From: Halopseudomonas oceani
GTDB lineage: Bacteria; Pseudomonadota; Gammaproteobacteria; Pseudomonadales; Pseudomonadaceae
Direction of reading: 5' to 3'
Length of the DNA: 64,000 nucleotides
Assembly (NCBI RefSeq): GCF_002903165.1
Contig: NZ_PPSK01000016.1
Coordinates: 27,641-91,640 of the forward strand
This document shows, piece by piece, positions 54,318 through 63,361 of the stretch (its first letter is position 1; each line of letters begins with the position of its first letter). The notes beneath the pieces were generated by a model. That model had not been told where the DNA came from. It did not search any database and was given only the letters and a program-made list of their open reading frames with translations. The translations under genes were made by a program, and so were the position numbers.

Positions 54318-55028
54318 CTACATGGTGCCAATTCTGGCTTGCCTCAGTCGCCGCCAGTGACGCAGTCTTGATTCCAGGTCGGCTAGTGTCGTGAGATTCT
54401 CTCGATGAGCCAGTGAGAGCAGAATGAGCATCAGCTCGGCCGTTGCCAGTGCGTCAGCCGCCGCGTGATGTCGTTGCTGGTTGACTACCTTGAAGTGACT
54501 TTGCCACTCATCGAGGCTTTGTCGGCTGCTGGCACCAGGACAGAGCATGGGCGCAAGTTCTGCGACATCTAGAAAACGATGACGCAAACGCTGGCCCAGC
54601 TCGTCCCGCAAGCCCCGTTGCAGCATGCGGTGGTCGAATGCGGCGTGAAAGGCGACAAACACGCATTGGCCAGCAAAGTCCATAAAGTCCAGCAGTGCGT
54701 CTGCCGGCGCGACGCCTTCGGCAACTGCGCTGGGCGCAATGCCGTGAATGAGCACCGACTCCGTTACCCGGTGATTCTCCTGATACAGCGTGCATTCGTA
54801 TTGAGTGCCCAGATCGATCAGGCCGCCTTCAATGACCACTGCACCGACCGACAAAATCCGGTCCCGGTTGACGTTAAGGCCGCTTGTTTCCAAGTCCATA
54901 ACGACGAAACGGCAATCGGATAGCGGCGTACTGTCAAACGGCTGATGGGCTGGCAGGGCCGTTTTGCGCTGTTGTTGCTCAGCCGTCAGCCCGCGCCTGC
55001 GTGAAGTCAGCCAGCCAAGGGGATTCAC
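54318..55028 (-). CDS. DnaQ-like 3'-5' exonuclease
   Basis: A 236-residue DEDDh exonuclease. FVVMDLETSGLNVNRDRILS near residue 42 gives the first Asp-Glu pair, VAFHAAFDHRML the second Asp and QQRHHAAADALATAEL the His and final Asp. It overlaps the upstream DUF294 gene as ATGA, a pairing that is common in Pseudomonas near acetate genes. Substrate and role in this setting are unclear. Confidence 0.88.
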   Translation of the reverse strand: MNPLGWLTSRRRGLTAEQQQRKTALPAHQPFDSTPLSDCRFVVMDLETSGLNVNRDRILSVGAVVIEGGLIDLGTQYECTLYQENHRVTESVLIHGIAPSAVAEGVAPADALLDFMDFAGQCVFVAFHAAFDHRMLQRGLRDELGQRLRHRFLDVAELAPMLCPGASSRQSLDEWQSHFKVVNQQRHHAAADALATAELMLILLSLAHRENLTTLADLESRLRHWRRLRQARIGTM

Positions 55029-56959
55029 AGGTTGTATCTCAGCGCAAGGCTGGCCTGCAGCCGTTTTGCCTGCCGGAACGATTCGCGCAGAATGCGTCGG
55101 TCCAGCTGGTTGAGATTTTCCGGGTCGAGCCGGTTGCTGAACGGTCGGCCGTCGCGCTCCTGCTGCTGATGTTGCTGCATGCGCACCAATTGAATGAACT
55201 GATAGCCTTCGATATAGGCGTCAGCGTCCTGTGGGTCGAGCACTCGACGCTCGCGCAGTTGCTGTAACCGCTCCAGGGTATTGGCGACGCTGATCCCGTT
55301 GGCCAGCGCCAGCAGCCGCGCGCCGTCTACGAATGGGCTGAGCCCCTGCACCTTGGTGTCGAGGGTGTCCTTTTCTGCACCGCTACGCGCTACCACAAAG
55401 TCGCGTAGGCGCCCGATTGGCGGACGGTTGAGCAGCGCATTCTGTGCCATCTGTTGCTGGAACAGGGTATTGCCGCCGATCTGACGCAGCACGTCCGCAA
55501 ACAGCTGTTCCGGTGCGCGTTTGTCACCCCAGACCACGCGAAAGTCGAAGTAGATTGATGAACTGAGAAGGTTTGCTGGTGTGGTGCTGCGCACCATCCG
55601 TGAGAACTTTTCGCGCCATTCGTGGGCTGATAGGCACAGTTCGGGATTGCTGGCCATGATGTTGCCTTTGCACAGACTGAAACCGCATTCGGCGAGTGCG
55701 TTGTTGATGTGCGCTGCTAATGGCAGCAGGCGTGCACGGCGTTCTTCTGTTTCTTGAGCAGAAACGGCGGTGAACAAAATGCCGTTGTCCTGATCGGTAT
55801 GCAGTGTCTGCTCCTGCCGTCCTTCGCTACCGAAGCACAGCCAGCTGAATGGAATGCCGGGGTCACCGTGTGCCTCCACACTGAGCTCGATCACACGACA
55901 TACCGTGTGATCGTTGAATAGCGTGATGATGCGGGTTATCTGACCTGAGGACGCGCCGTGCGCGAGCATGCTGTCGACCAGCTTGTGAATGTCGCCGCGC
56001 AGCTCACACAGACGTTCCACGCTTTCCGCCTGCCGTAGCATGCGTGCCAGGTGCACCAGGTTTACCCGCTGCAGCGAGAACAGGTCGCGCTCGGAAACAA
56101 CACCCGTGAGCTTGCCGTCGTCTACTAGGCAGATGTGTGCAATGTGCCGCCTGGTCATGGCGATAGCCGCGTCGAAGGCGCTGGCAGAGGAGGGTAGTGC
56201 CGCCGGTTGCGGTGTCATTACGTCGCTGATGGGGCTATTCAGGTCCGCGGCATCGTTGGCAATGAGGGCACGCAGGTCGCGCAGCGTGAAGATGCCCGTG
56301 GGTGCCTGTTGCTGGTCAGTGATGACGATGCTACCTACACCGGCTTCATGCATTTGTTTGACGGCATCACGAATGCAGGTTGTGGGGTAGCAGTGAATGG
56401 GCTCGCGGGCAATCAGACCGTCCAGGCGGGTATCTAGCGAGTAGTGCGATCCAAGGGTTTCGCTCGCCTGCTTCTGCGCCTGTTGATTGACTTGCTCCAG
56501 CAGACTACTGACTCCGCGCAGGGCAAAGTCTCTGAACGGCATTGACTGACTGAACAGGGTAACGAAGTCGTCCCGCTTGACTGTCAGGCAGAAGCTGTCT
56601 TCCGCTGCGCGGTGAAGTGTCCGGGTAGCTCGTTCGCCCAGCAGTGCCGCGAGGGGGAAACACTCTCCGGTGCCGATCTCAAAAGTGGTGTCTGGGTCGT
56701 CGCTGCCAGGTACGACCCGTTCGCCGCGTATAAGCCCCTGTTTGACGATGAAGAAGTGCTGAACCGGACCGTCCTGCGGTTGAATAATGGGGTCGCCAGC
56801 AGCAAAGAAGCGCAGTTGTGCGTGTTCAACAAGCCAGGCCAGATGCCCCTGTTCCATCAGGTTGAATGGCGGGTAGCCGAGCAGAAAACCGATGATGCCC
56901 TGGATGTTCTGCATCACTGCGGTTTTGCCAGCCTGGGTGAACTTGTCATCTTTGCTCAT
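55025..56959 (-). CDS. cNMP-binding/CBS/DUF294 nucleotidyltransferase-like protein
   Basis: A 644-residue cytoplasmic protein with four parts: a cyclic-nucleotide-binding-like domain (about 25-145), two CBS domains (about 170-290), a DUF294 GlnD-like nucleotidyltransferase domain with GSEGRQEQTLHTDQDNG near residue 378, and a DUF294 C-terminal domain (about 490-635). It may transfer a nucleotide to a target protein in response to adenylates. It is encoded with a DnaQ-like exonuclease and close to the symporter, a conserved neighbourhood. Target unknown. Confidence 0.88.
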   Translation of the reverse strand: MSKDDKFTQAGKTAVMQNIQGIIGFLLGYPPFNLMEQGHLAWLVEHAQLRFFAAGDPIIQPQDGPVQHFFIVKQGLIRGERVVPGSDDPDTTFEIGTGECFPLAALLGERATRTLHRAAEDSFCLTVKRDDFVTLFSQSMPFRDFALRGVSSLLEQVNQQAQKQASETLGSHYSLDTRLDGLIAREPIHCYPTTCIRDAVKQMHEAGVGSIVITDQQQAPTGIFTLRDLRALIANDAADLNSPISDVMTPQPAALPSSASAFDAAIAMTRRHIAHICLVDDGKLTGVVSERDLFSLQRVNLVHLARMLRQAESVERLCELRGDIHKLVDSMLAHGASSGQITRIITLFNDHTVCRVIELSVEAHGDPGIPFSWLCFGSEGRQEQTLHTDQDNGILFTAVSAQETEERRARLLPLAAHINNALAECGFSLCKGNIMASNPELCLSAHEWREKFSRMVRSTTPANLLSSSIYFDFRVVWGDKRAPEQLFADVLRQIGGNTLFQQQMAQNALLNRPPIGRLRDFVVARSGAEKDTLDTKVQGLSPFVDGARLLALANGISVANTLERLQQLRERRVLDPQDADAYIEGYQFIQLVRMQQHQQQERDGRPFSNRLDPENLNQLDRRILRESFRQAKRLQASLALRYNL

Positions 56960-57258
56960 TGGCGCTTCGCCTCGTGTTTACAGCCAGTATTGCGTGAGTC
57001 GACGGTGACTGCCATCCGACCTTGGTTGTTGATCCTCTGCAGAGTTTGGGCACCGCTCGCAAGTCCGTGGACAAGTGATTTCATCTGACCGGTCATTTTG
57101 TTATTGTGGCGCCTAAAAGACGCCGATCATCAGTTGCCGATGACAGTAGCCGGTAAACGATGTGCGGTGCGTTCGCTCAGTATAGTAAGGCAGCGTGCTG
57201 GGATGCCGCCTCCGCCATTGGCGGGGTAACACGGTTCGGTTTGTTCAAGGGGTAGGGC

Positions 57259-57903
57259 TTGATCAAGGTACTGGTGGTTGATGACCATGATTTGGTACGC
57301 ATGGGCATCAGTCGTATGCTGAGTGACGTCCCGGGACTCTCCGTCATCGGTGAAGCTGACAGCGGTGAAACTGCCGTCACCCGCGCTCGCGAACTCAAAC
57401 CGGACGTCATCCTGATGGATGTGCGCATGCCTGGTATCGGTGGGCTTGAGGCCACTCGCAAGCTGGTGCAGTACGACAAGCACGTCAAGGTGATCGCCGT
57501 CACGGTCTGTGATGAAGAACCCTTTCCGACACGCCTGATGCAGGCGGGTGCAGCCGGTTACGTAACCAAGGGCGCAGCCCTCGATGAAATGGTCTCGGCG
57601 ATACGTCAGGTGCACTCTGGTCAACGCTATATCAGCCCCAATGTTGCCCAGCAGCTCGCACTCAAGCAGTTTAATCCCGGCGGCGACTCGCCGTTCGACT
57701 GCCTGTCCGAACGCGAAATCCAGATTGCCCTGATGATCGTCAGCTGCGAGAAGGTTCAGAGCATTTCCGACAAGCTCTGCCTGAGTCCGAAGACCGTCAA
57801 TACCTACCGTTATCGGATCTTCGAGAAACTGGGTGTCACCAGCGACGTGGAGCTGACCCTCCTGGCTGTTCGCCACGGCATGGTAGACGCAAGCCGGCAG
57901 TGA
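57259..57903 (+). CDS. gacA: Response regulator GacA
   Basis: A 214-residue NarL-type regulator. The receiver domain starts [20 protein letters not shown] with the phosphoacceptor Asp54 in [11 protein letters not shown] and Lys in GYVTKGAAL; the LuxR helix-turn-helix is at about 145-205 ([39 protein letters not shown]). The start is TTG, as is usual for gacA in Pseudomonas, with GGGGTAGGG upstream. Partner of the GacS kinase, it activates small regulatory RNAs that titrate RsmA. The stop overlaps uvrC, the classical arrangement. Confidence 0.96.
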   Translation: MIKVLVVDDHDLVRMGISRMLSDVPGLSVIGEADSGETAVTRARELKPDVILMDVRMPGIGGLEATRKLVQYDKHVKVIAVTVCDEEPFPTRLMQAGAAGYVTKGAALDEMVSAIRQVHSGQRYISPNVAQQLALKQFNPGGDSPFDCLSEREIQIALMIVSCEKVQSISDKLCLSPKTVNTYRYRIFEKLGVTSDVELTLLAVRHGMVDASRQ

Positions 57904-59732
57904 CTACGCTTCCCGAATTCGATGCCAAGGCCTTTCTGGCCTCGGCCAGTAGCAAGCCCGGCGTGTATCGGATGTTCGATGCTGAGGGTGAGCTGCTGTA
58001 TGTCGGCAAGGCCGGCAACCTGAAAAAACGCCTTTCCAGCTATTTTCGCAAGACCGGCCTCAGCCCCAAGACCGAAGCGCTGGTCGCTCGCATCCAGCAG
58101 ATCGACACGACGATCACTGCCAACGAGACCGAAGCGCTGCTGCTGGAGCAGAGCCTGATCAAGGCTAATCGCCCGCCGTACAACATCCTGCTGCGGGACG
58201 ATAAGTCCTACCCCTATGTGTTCCTTTCCAGCAATGACGACTTTCCAAGGCTAGGGCTGCATCGGGGTACCAAGCGTGCCAAAGGGCGATATTTCGGGCC
58301 TTACCCCAGCGCCGGTGCGATTCGCGAGAGCCTTAACCTGTTGCAGAAGGCCTTTTTTGTTCGCCAGTGTGAGGATAGCTATTACCGCAACCGTACCCGT
58401 CCGTGCCTGCAGTATCAGATCAAGCGCTGTAAGGCCCCGTGTGTGGGGTTGGTGGATGCGGCGGAGTATGCGGAGGATGTTCGTCACTCGGTGATGTTTC
58501 TGGAAGGGCGGAGCAATGCGCTGAATGACGAACTCACAGCAGCAATGGAGCAGGCGTCCATGGCGCTCGATTTTGAGCGCGCTGCCGAGTTGCGTGATCA
58601 GATCGCCCTGCTGCGCCGGGTGCAGGATCAGCAGAATATTGATACCGAGCAGGGCAGCGCTGATATTGTCGCAGCCGCCGTAGCGCCTGGTGGGGCCTGC
58701 GTTCACGTCATCATGGTGCGCCATGGCCGGGTCCTGGGCAGCAAAAATCACTTTCCACGGGTGCCGATCGAGCAGCAGCCGGGCGAAGTGCTTGCTGCAT
58801 TCCTGCCTCAATATTATCTGGGAACGGCCGAGCGCGAGGTGCCGGCGGAAATCATCGTCAACGCCGAGCACGATGACTTTGCGGTCATCACCAGCGCATT
58901 GAGTGAGGCGCGTGGCTTTAGCGTCAGCATCAGTCCGCGGGTACGCGGTACGCGGCGACGTTGGCAGGAGTTGGCAAGCAGTAATGCCGAGCAGTCGCTG
59001 GCCAGCCTGCTGAGCAACCGTCAGCATGTCCAGCAACGATTTGAAGCCCTGCAGCAGGCGTTGCAACTGGATGAACTGCCGACTCGCCTTGAGTGCTACG
59101 ACATCAGTCACTCAAGCGGTGAGGCTACCGTGGCTTCTTGTGTGGTGTTTGGCCCGGAAGGGCCACTCAAGAGCGACTATCGCCGGTTCAATATCGAGGG
59201 CGTTACCGCAGGTGACGACTATGCCGCAATGCACCAGGCGTTGATGCGTCGCTTCTCGCGGATCAAGGAAGGTGAGGGCAAGATGCCCGATATCCTGCTG
59301 GTTGATGGCGGCAAAGGGCAGATGAACATGGCGCGTGACGTGTTGCAGGAACTCGCTATTCACGATCTGACACTGCTGGGTGTTGCCAAGGGTGTTACCC
59401 GCAAGGCCGGCATGGAGACTCTCTTTCTCAATACCCCCGATAACGAGCTGGTGCTACCAGGCCACTCGCCAGCGTTGCACCTTATTCAGCATATTCGGGA
59501 CGAGGCGCACCGTTTTGCCATCACCGGTCACCGCCAGCGCAGAGGCAAGGCGCGAACCAGCTCAAGCCTTGAGGGTATCTCGGGAGTGGGGCCAAAACGT
59601 CGGCGCGAACTACTGAAACACTTTGGCGGCTTGCAGGAGTTGAAGCGGGCCAGTGCGGCGGAAATAGCCAAGGCACCGGGCATCAGTAAAAAACTCGCGG
59701 AACAGATTTATGCGGTCCTGCATAGCGATTAG
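57900..59732 (+). CDS. uvrC: Excinuclease ABC subunit C
   Basis: A 610-residue UvrC. GIY-YIG nuclease domain ([20 protein letters not shown], about 20-100), UVR motif (near 205-240), RNase H-like nuclease domain ([40 protein letters not shown]) and tandem helix-hairpin-helix motifs at the end. It makes both incisions in nucleotide-excision repair. Starts with GTG overlapping the gacA stop by four bases. Confidence 0.97.
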   Translation: MTTLPEFDAKAFLASASSKPGVYRMFDAEGELLYVGKAGNLKKRLSSYFRKTGLSPKTEALVARIQQIDTTITANETEALLLEQSLIKANRPPYNILLRDDKSYPYVFLSSNDDFPRLGLHRGTKRAKGRYFGPYPSAGAIRESLNLLQKAFFVRQCEDSYYRNRTRPCLQYQIKRCKAPCVGLVDAAEYAEDVRHSVMFLEGRSNALNDELTAAMEQASMALDFERAAELRDQIALLRRVQDQQNIDTEQGSADIVAAAVAPGGACVHVIMVRHGRVLGSKNHFPRVPIEQQPGEVLAAFLPQYYLGTAEREVPAEIIVNAEHDDFAVITSALSEARGFSVSISPRVRGTRRRWQELASSNAEQSLASLLSNRQHVQQRFEALQQALQLDELPTRLECYDISHSSGEATVASCVVFGPEGPLKSDYRRFNIEGVTAGDDYAAMHQALMRRFSRIKEGEGKMPDILLVDGGKGQMNMARDVLQELAIHDLTLLGVAKGVTRKAGMETLFLNTPDNELVLPGHSPALHLIQHIRDEAHRFAITGHRQRRGKARTSSSLEGISGVGPKRRRELLKHFGGLQELKRASAAEIAKAPGISKKLAEQIYAVLHSD

Positions 59733-59762
59733 AATGGTTGCTCGTACAAGGCCGCGGAAACC

Positions 59763-60332
59763 ATGAACATTCCAAATATTCTGACCCTCATCCGGGTTGC
59801 GCTGATCCCCATTTTTATCCTGCTGTTCTACATGCCGTTCCACTGGAGCTACATTGCGGCGGCGCTGGTGTTTACGCTGGCGAGTGTAACCGACTGGCTG
59901 GACGGCTATCTGGCGCGCAAACTGGAGCAAAGCACTCCCTTTGGAGCGTTCCTCGATCCGGTCGCGGACAAGCTGATGGTCGTGATTGCGCTGGTGCTGC
60001 TGGTTCAGCACCACGCCAACTTCTGGGTGACTGCGCCAGCGGCAATTATCATCGGCCGTGAGCTGGTTATTTCTGCGTTACGTGAGTGGATGGCGGAGAT
60101 GGGAGCCAGAGCACAAGTCGCAGTCTCCCAACTGGGTAAATACAAGACGGCGCTGCAGATGGTGGCCCTGGTCGTGTTGTTGGCCAACCCGCCGCAGCTC
60201 ACGCTCTGGGTAATAGTCGGGTACATTCTGCTGGCAATGTCTGCCGTACTGACCCTATGGTCGATGGTGGTCTATCTGCTGGCTGCCTGGCCGCACCTGC
60301 GCCCCGATAGTGATCAAAATTCCCCCAAATAA
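59763..60332 (+). CDS. pgsA: CDP-diacylglycerol-glycerol-3-phosphate 3-phosphatidyltransferase
   Basis: A 189-residue inner-membrane enzyme for phosphatidylglycerol synthesis. The CDP-alcohol phosphotransferase motif is complete: [15 protein letters not shown] followed by [13 protein letters not shown] (about 40-70). About four or five helices. 30 bp after uvrC, standard Pseudomonas order. Confidence 0.96.
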   Translation: MNIPNILTLIRVALIPIFILLFYMPFHWSYIAAALVFTLASVTDWLDGYLARKLEQSTPFGAFLDPVADKLMVVIALVLLVQHHANFWVTAPAAIIIGRELVISALREWMAEMGARAQVAVSQLGKYKTALQMVALVVLLANPPQLTLWVIVGYILLAMSAVLTLWSMVVYLLAAWPHLRPDSDQNSPK

Positions 60333-60351
60333 CTTTTTTTGAATCAACAAC

Positions 60352-60379
60352 TTGACAGGCCGGCGCAGATGGATAGAAT
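60352..60379 (+). promoter_or_regulatory. Sigma-70 promoter of the tRNA operon
   Basis: TTGACA (60352-60357), 16 bases, TAGAAT (60374-60379), followed by the GC-rich discriminator GAGCGCCGTCC expected of a stable-RNA promoter under stringent control. It lies about 145 bp before tRNA-Gly. Confidence 0.85.
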
Positions 60380-60449
60380 GAGCGCCGTCCGATGCAGTGA
60401 ACTGCTCAGTAAGTTCAGGTCACCCAGGGTGGTACTGCAGAGGCGATTA

Positions 60450-60490
60450 GCGAGAACTGATCGATTGGTAGAACACGCCCTTACGGGGCA
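60450..60490 (+). pseudogene. Degenerate 5' half of a tRNA-Gly
   Basis: GCGAGAACTGATCGATTGG, TAGAACACG and CCCTTAC align base for base with the first half of the intact tRNA-Gly 76 bp downstream (about 27 of 36 positions), including the whole D-loop GATTGGTAGA. The D stem has one mismatch, the anticodon region no longer gives a seven-base loop and the T arm is missing. It lies between the operon promoter and the true tRNA-Gly and would be part of the primary transcript. Confidence 0.5.
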
Positions 60491-60525
60491 TCACTTCCAC
60501 ACGGTCAAGCAGTAACGCTTTTTAA

Positions 60526-60601
<76 letters not shown>

Positions 60602-60651
60602 GTTTGTATATTGTGCTGACGTCATCCACAGCACAATAGCTTCCCTTTTGA

Positions 60652-60725
60652 GGCCGGGTGGCAGAGTGGTCATGCAGCGGATTGCAAATCCGTGTACGCC
60701 GGTTCGATTCCGACCTCGGCCTCCA
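60652..60725 (+). tRNA. tRNA-Cys (GCA)
   Basis: A 74-base tRNA: GGCCGGG acceptor arm pairing with CTCGGCC, anticodon loop TTGCAAA, T loop TTCGATT, encoded CCA. Confidence 0.97.
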
Positions 60726-60736
60726 ATCTTTTCTTC

Positions 60737-60823
60737 GCCCGGATGGCGAAATTGGTAGACGCAAGGGACTTAAAATCCCTCGGATTGCAATCCGTGCCGG
60801 TTCGACCCCGGCTCCGGGCACCA
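60737..60823 (+). tRNA. tRNA-Leu (TAA)
   Basis: An 87-base type II tRNA with a long variable arm: GCCCGGA acceptor arm pairing with TCCGGGC, anticodon loop CTTAAAA, T loop TTCGACC, encoded CCA. Foreign DNA begins right after it, so its 3' end may be the junction of an integrated element; no second copy of the 3' end is visible in the window. Confidence 0.97.
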
Positions 60824-60888
60824 AATTTCTCCATCAAAATCAGTAAGTTACGGCGAAAAATTTTTTTCTCATCGCGCCGCCAAGCTGC

Positions 60889-60910
60889 TTGGAAACTTTT
60901 TGGAAACTTT
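60889..60910. repeat. Tandem 11-bp repeat after tRNA-Leu
   Basis: Two adjacent copies of TTGGAAACTTT. They lie in the AT-rich spacer between tRNA-Leu and the first foreign gene. Confidence 0.6.
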
Positions 60911-60962
60911 CGACCTGATTTTCAGCAGCTCCTGGAATCTTTTCCCAGCTGACCGCAGCTAT

Positions 60963-61211
60963 TCAGTCCAAGCCTGGACGCGGAAGACCATACCTTTCTC
61001 TGTGCTCATCCAGCGCCTTGAGCTCTGCCTGAACGACCTCGTCTGAAGGTTCAGGTATCACGTCACCAGCTCGCCGGTTGGGTTCGCCTGGCAGTGTCAG
61101 CTTGCGGTTCCTGAGATTGTATCCAGTAGCTTCAGCAGACTGTTCGCCACGTGAGTAAGCCTGGATCTCTTGTCGAGCGTGTTCGTTCAGCTCTGATGGG
61201 GCGAGTGTCAT
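60963..61211 (-). CDS. Small acidic/basic hypothetical protein of a mobile region
   Basis: An 82-residue soluble protein starting MTLAPSELNEHARQEIQAYS and rich in charged residues; no family recognised. The start at 61211 is chosen because AGAGG lies 8 bp upstream; a longer frame to 61250 lacks a ribosome site. It lies next to tRNA-Leu and downstream of a palindrome cluster, in DNA that looks acquired. Confidence 0.6.
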   Translation of the reverse strand: MTLAPSELNEHARQEIQAYSRGEQSAEATGYNLRNRKLTLPGEPNRRAGDVIPEPSDEVVQAELKALDEHRERYGLPRPGLD

Positions 61212-61272
61212 TGTGCTACCTCTATCTGCCGAAACAGTTGTGTAGCACAAGCTCAGGGGCGGGGTAGTGCGA

Positions 61273-61286
61273 GTTTGAGCTCAAAC
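61273..61286. promoter_or_regulatory. 14-bp perfect palindrome
   Basis: GTTTGAGCTCAAAC is fully self-complementary and lies about 60 bp upstream of the small minus-strand gene, where an operator would be expected. Confidence 0.45.
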
Positions 61287-61297
61287 AGTGAGCCAAG

Positions 61298-61338
61298 CTT
61301 CCCAAGGGGGGAAGAGAACTAAGCTGCCCAGCGGGCAG
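61298..61338. terminator. Two adjacent short hairpins
   Basis: CTTCCC/GGGAAG (61298-61314) and CTGCCC/GGGCAG (61324-61338) lie 10 bp apart just after the stop of the helix-turn-helix gene (minus strand). They may form its terminator; T-tracts are short. Confidence 0.4.
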
Positions 61339-61349
61339 TGAACAAAAAA

Positions 61350-61568
61350 TTACTGGAACAAATAGTGCTTCTTGAAGTTCTCTACGTCATCTTCTTTGTA
61401 AACAACTCGGCGATCAATACGCGATTTATACGGCAACAGATCATCACGTAGCCCCGTATACCGCCAGTGCCTCAGTGTGTTCTGAGAAACACCCAACCGC
61501 ATAGATGCCTCTTTAGCGCTAATGTAAACACAAGAATCTTCATTACGACTTAAAACAGCAGTACTCAT
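61350..61568 (-). CDS. MerR-like/excisionase-type DNA-binding protein
   Basis: A 72-residue protein with a helix-turn-helix of the MerR/HTH_17 type: YISAKEASMRLGVSQNTLRH then WRYTGLRDDLLPYKSR. Its size and fold fit AlpA/Xis-type regulators of integrated elements. AAAGG lies 8 bp before the ATG. It is AT-rich compared with its chromosomal neighbours. No integrase is present nearby, so it may be a leftover of an integrative element at tRNA-Leu. Confidence 0.7.
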   Translation of the reverse strand: MSTAVLSRNEDSCVYISAKEASMRLGVSQNTLRHWRYTGLRDDLLPYKSRIDRRVVYKEDDVENFKKHYLFQ

Positions 61569-61642
61569 CTATTAACCTTTATTTGATAAATTGACATGCC
61601 GACAACCCTCTCTCAGTTGTCAATATATACGTTAATCGCCAG

Positions 61643-61691
61643 CCATAATTGCGCAAAGCCATGAATTGTATTTTTTTGTAATCCATAATTG
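61643..61691. repeat. Direct repeats CCATAATTG
   Basis: CCATAATTG occurs at 61643-61651 and 61683-61691, with a one-insertion variant CCATGAATTG at 61659-61668. The spacing resembles small iterons or repeated regulator sites upstream of the helix-turn-helix gene. Confidence 0.4.
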
Positions 61692-61729
61692 ACTTTTTAA
61701 ATTTTGCAACAGTATAGGATTCCTATACT
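61689..61729 (+). promoter_or_regulatory. Orphan promoter with palindromic operator facing IS30
   Basis: TTGACT (61689-61694), 18 bases, TATAGG (61713-61718). The -10 lies in the 19-bp perfect palindrome AGTATAGGATTCCTATACT (61711-61729), a typical autorepressor operator. The gene it should serve is gone: 20 bp further the IS30 element begins. Confidence 0.5.
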
Positions 61730-61748
61730 CACTACCTCATTCAGTAAG

Positions 61749-61775
61749 GGCGGCCGCAAAAACTGAGTGCAACAC
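61749..61775 (+). repeat. IS30 left inverted repeat
   Basis: Begins GGCGGCCGC and ends AACTGAGTGCAACAC; pairs with 62820-62846. Confidence 0.85.
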
Positions 61776-61800
61776 CTGACCTTTCCTGTACGGTGTCGCC

Positions 61801-62817
61801 ATGTCTTACCACGAACTCAGTCTCGAAGAACGCTCCAACATCCAGGTCGGTCTGCTGCGCGGCATGAGCCAGCGGGCCATTGCCCGAATGCTTAACCGCA
61901 GCCCCTCGACGATCTGTCGCGAGATCCGTCGTAACCGTGGCGCCCAAGGCGAGTACATCACCCAGCATGCCCAGCGAGCGACGTGCGAGCGCCGCATGCC
62001 CTGCCGCCCACAAAAAAAGCTGATGCCTGGCACCGAGCTGTTCGATCTGGTCGTCTACCTGCTGCGAAAACGCTTTTCTCCCGAGCAAATTGCCGGCAAG
62101 CTCCGTGCGATGGAATTCCCTAACTTCGAAGACGCCTACGTCTGCCGCGAGACGATCTACAACGCGATTTATGCCCTGCCAGTTGGCGAGCTGCGCAAGG
62201 AACTGATCATCTGCTTGCGGCAAGGCAAGACCTCTCGCCGGCCGCGTTCTGGCGGGGTAGACCGCCGTGGCCAGATCCCCGACATGGTCAGTATCCACGT
62301 GCGCCCGCCGGAGATCGAGGATCGTGTAATGCCTGGTCATTGGGAGGGCGACCTGATCAAAGGCAAGGCCAACGCTTCGGCCGTCGGCACCCTGGTCGAG
62401 CGCTCCAGCGGCTACCTGATGCTGGTGAAGATGCTTGACGCGACGGCGACCTCGGCCGTGGAAGGCTTCAGTGCCGCGTTAAACCGGATGCCTCTGGCGG
62501 CCCGCAAGAGCATGACCTACGACCAAGGACGAGAGATGGCGCGCCATACGGAGATCACCCAGAAGACCGGCGTAGCGATCTAATTCTGTGACCCGCACAG
62601 CCCCTGGCAGCGCGGCAGCAACGAGAACATCAACGGACTGATCCGCCAGTACCTTCCCAAAGGCACGAATCTGTCGGTATACAGCCAGGAGCAGTTGGAT
62701 GCTATTGCCTACGAACTGAACATTCGGCCACGTAAGCGCTTCGGCTTCAGGTGCCCCATCGAGGTCATGACCGAGCTGATGGCTACGTATCATGAGGCTC
62801 CTGCCTCAATCCAGTAA
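61801..62817 (+). pseudogene. IS30-family transposase with in-frame nonsense codon
   Basis: A 339-codon frame for an IS30 transposase. The N-terminal helix-turn-helix (LSLEERSNIQVGLLRGMSQR; RSPSTICREIRRNRG) and the first two catalytic Asp (HWEGDLIKG; TYDQGREM) are intact. At 62581-62583 a TAA interrupts the frame where relatives have a Tyr codon; after it the frame continues as FCDPHSPWQRGSNENINGL, carrying the catalytic Glu, and ends at 62817. The truncated 260-residue product lacks the Glu, so the copy should be inactive. Confidence 0.88.
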
Positions 62818-62819
62818 CC

Positions 62820-62846
62820 GTGTTGCACTCAGTTCCTGCAACCGCC
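62820..62846 (-). repeat. IS30 right inverted repeat
   Basis: GTGTTGCACTCAGTT followed by CCTGCAACCGCC, the reverse complement partner of 61749-61775. Confidence 0.85.
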
Positions 62847-63350
62847 GATTCTGGAGAATAATCCTACGAGTATGTCGGCTGAGTTCGACTGCAAACGGCA
62901 GATGCGATAGGTCGTCTGCCATCAATGCAACGTTGGCCGTTTCCAAAGCTACATCTGAGCCTGCGGCGCCCGTAGCGATACCAACAGTAGCATGAGCCAT
63001 GGCGGGCGCATCATTCACGCTATTGCCAACCATTACGACCTCGGTGGTTTTGCGTAGTTTGTTGACTGCGTCAACCTTGTCTTCTGGCATGAGGTCACCC
63101 CATGCCTCGTCCAAGCAAACTTGCTTGGTGACCGCATCGGCTACGCGTTGGTTGTCTCCAGAAATGCATGATCATGCGGGTGATGCCTATGGTACGTAAC
63201 CGTTCGAGCGCAGGCCGCGCCGATGCGCGCGGTATATCCAAGAGACCGACGCCGCCGAGGTCTCGGCCTGCGTGGCGAATCGCCGTGATGGTTCACCCTT
63301 GGTTGCGAAGCCGCTCGACAGTAGCCGCAACCGGCGCAGACCGTCGTTGC
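62847..63350 (-). pseudogene. P1B-type metal ATPase fragment
   Basis: Minus-strand remains of the cytoplasmic P domain of a heavy-metal P-type ATPase: ATVERLRNQG, ITAIRHAGRDLGGVGLLDIP, SGDNQRVADAVTKQ, DEAWGDLMPEDKVDAVNKL, NDAPAMAHATVGIATGAAGS, ending at RRIILQN. It carries an in-frame TGA between the first two blocks (near 63300), a frameshift near 63160, and GNSVND in place of the invariant GDGVND hinge motif. IS30 cuts it after ILQN, removing the last membrane helices, and an IS256-like fragment abuts the other end. Not functional. Confidence 0.85.
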
Positions 63351-63361
63351 CGAACATCCGG

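Larger units (their letters stand above)
61749..62846 (+). mobile_element. IS30-family insertion sequence
   Basis: About 1.1 kb bounded by 27-bp inverted repeats, 61749-61775 and 62820-62846, that match at 23 of 27 positions and share the inner core AACTGAGTGCAACAC. It contains one transposase gene with a premature stop. The flanking bases do not form an obvious target duplication, and the metal-ATPase frame that the right end interrupts does not resume on the left, so DNA was deleted or rearranged at the left side. Confidence 0.88.

Noticed and set aside
61643..61691. CRISPR-like array.
   Set aside because: Only two exact 9-bp copies and one variant, with irregular spacing and no cas genes in the window.
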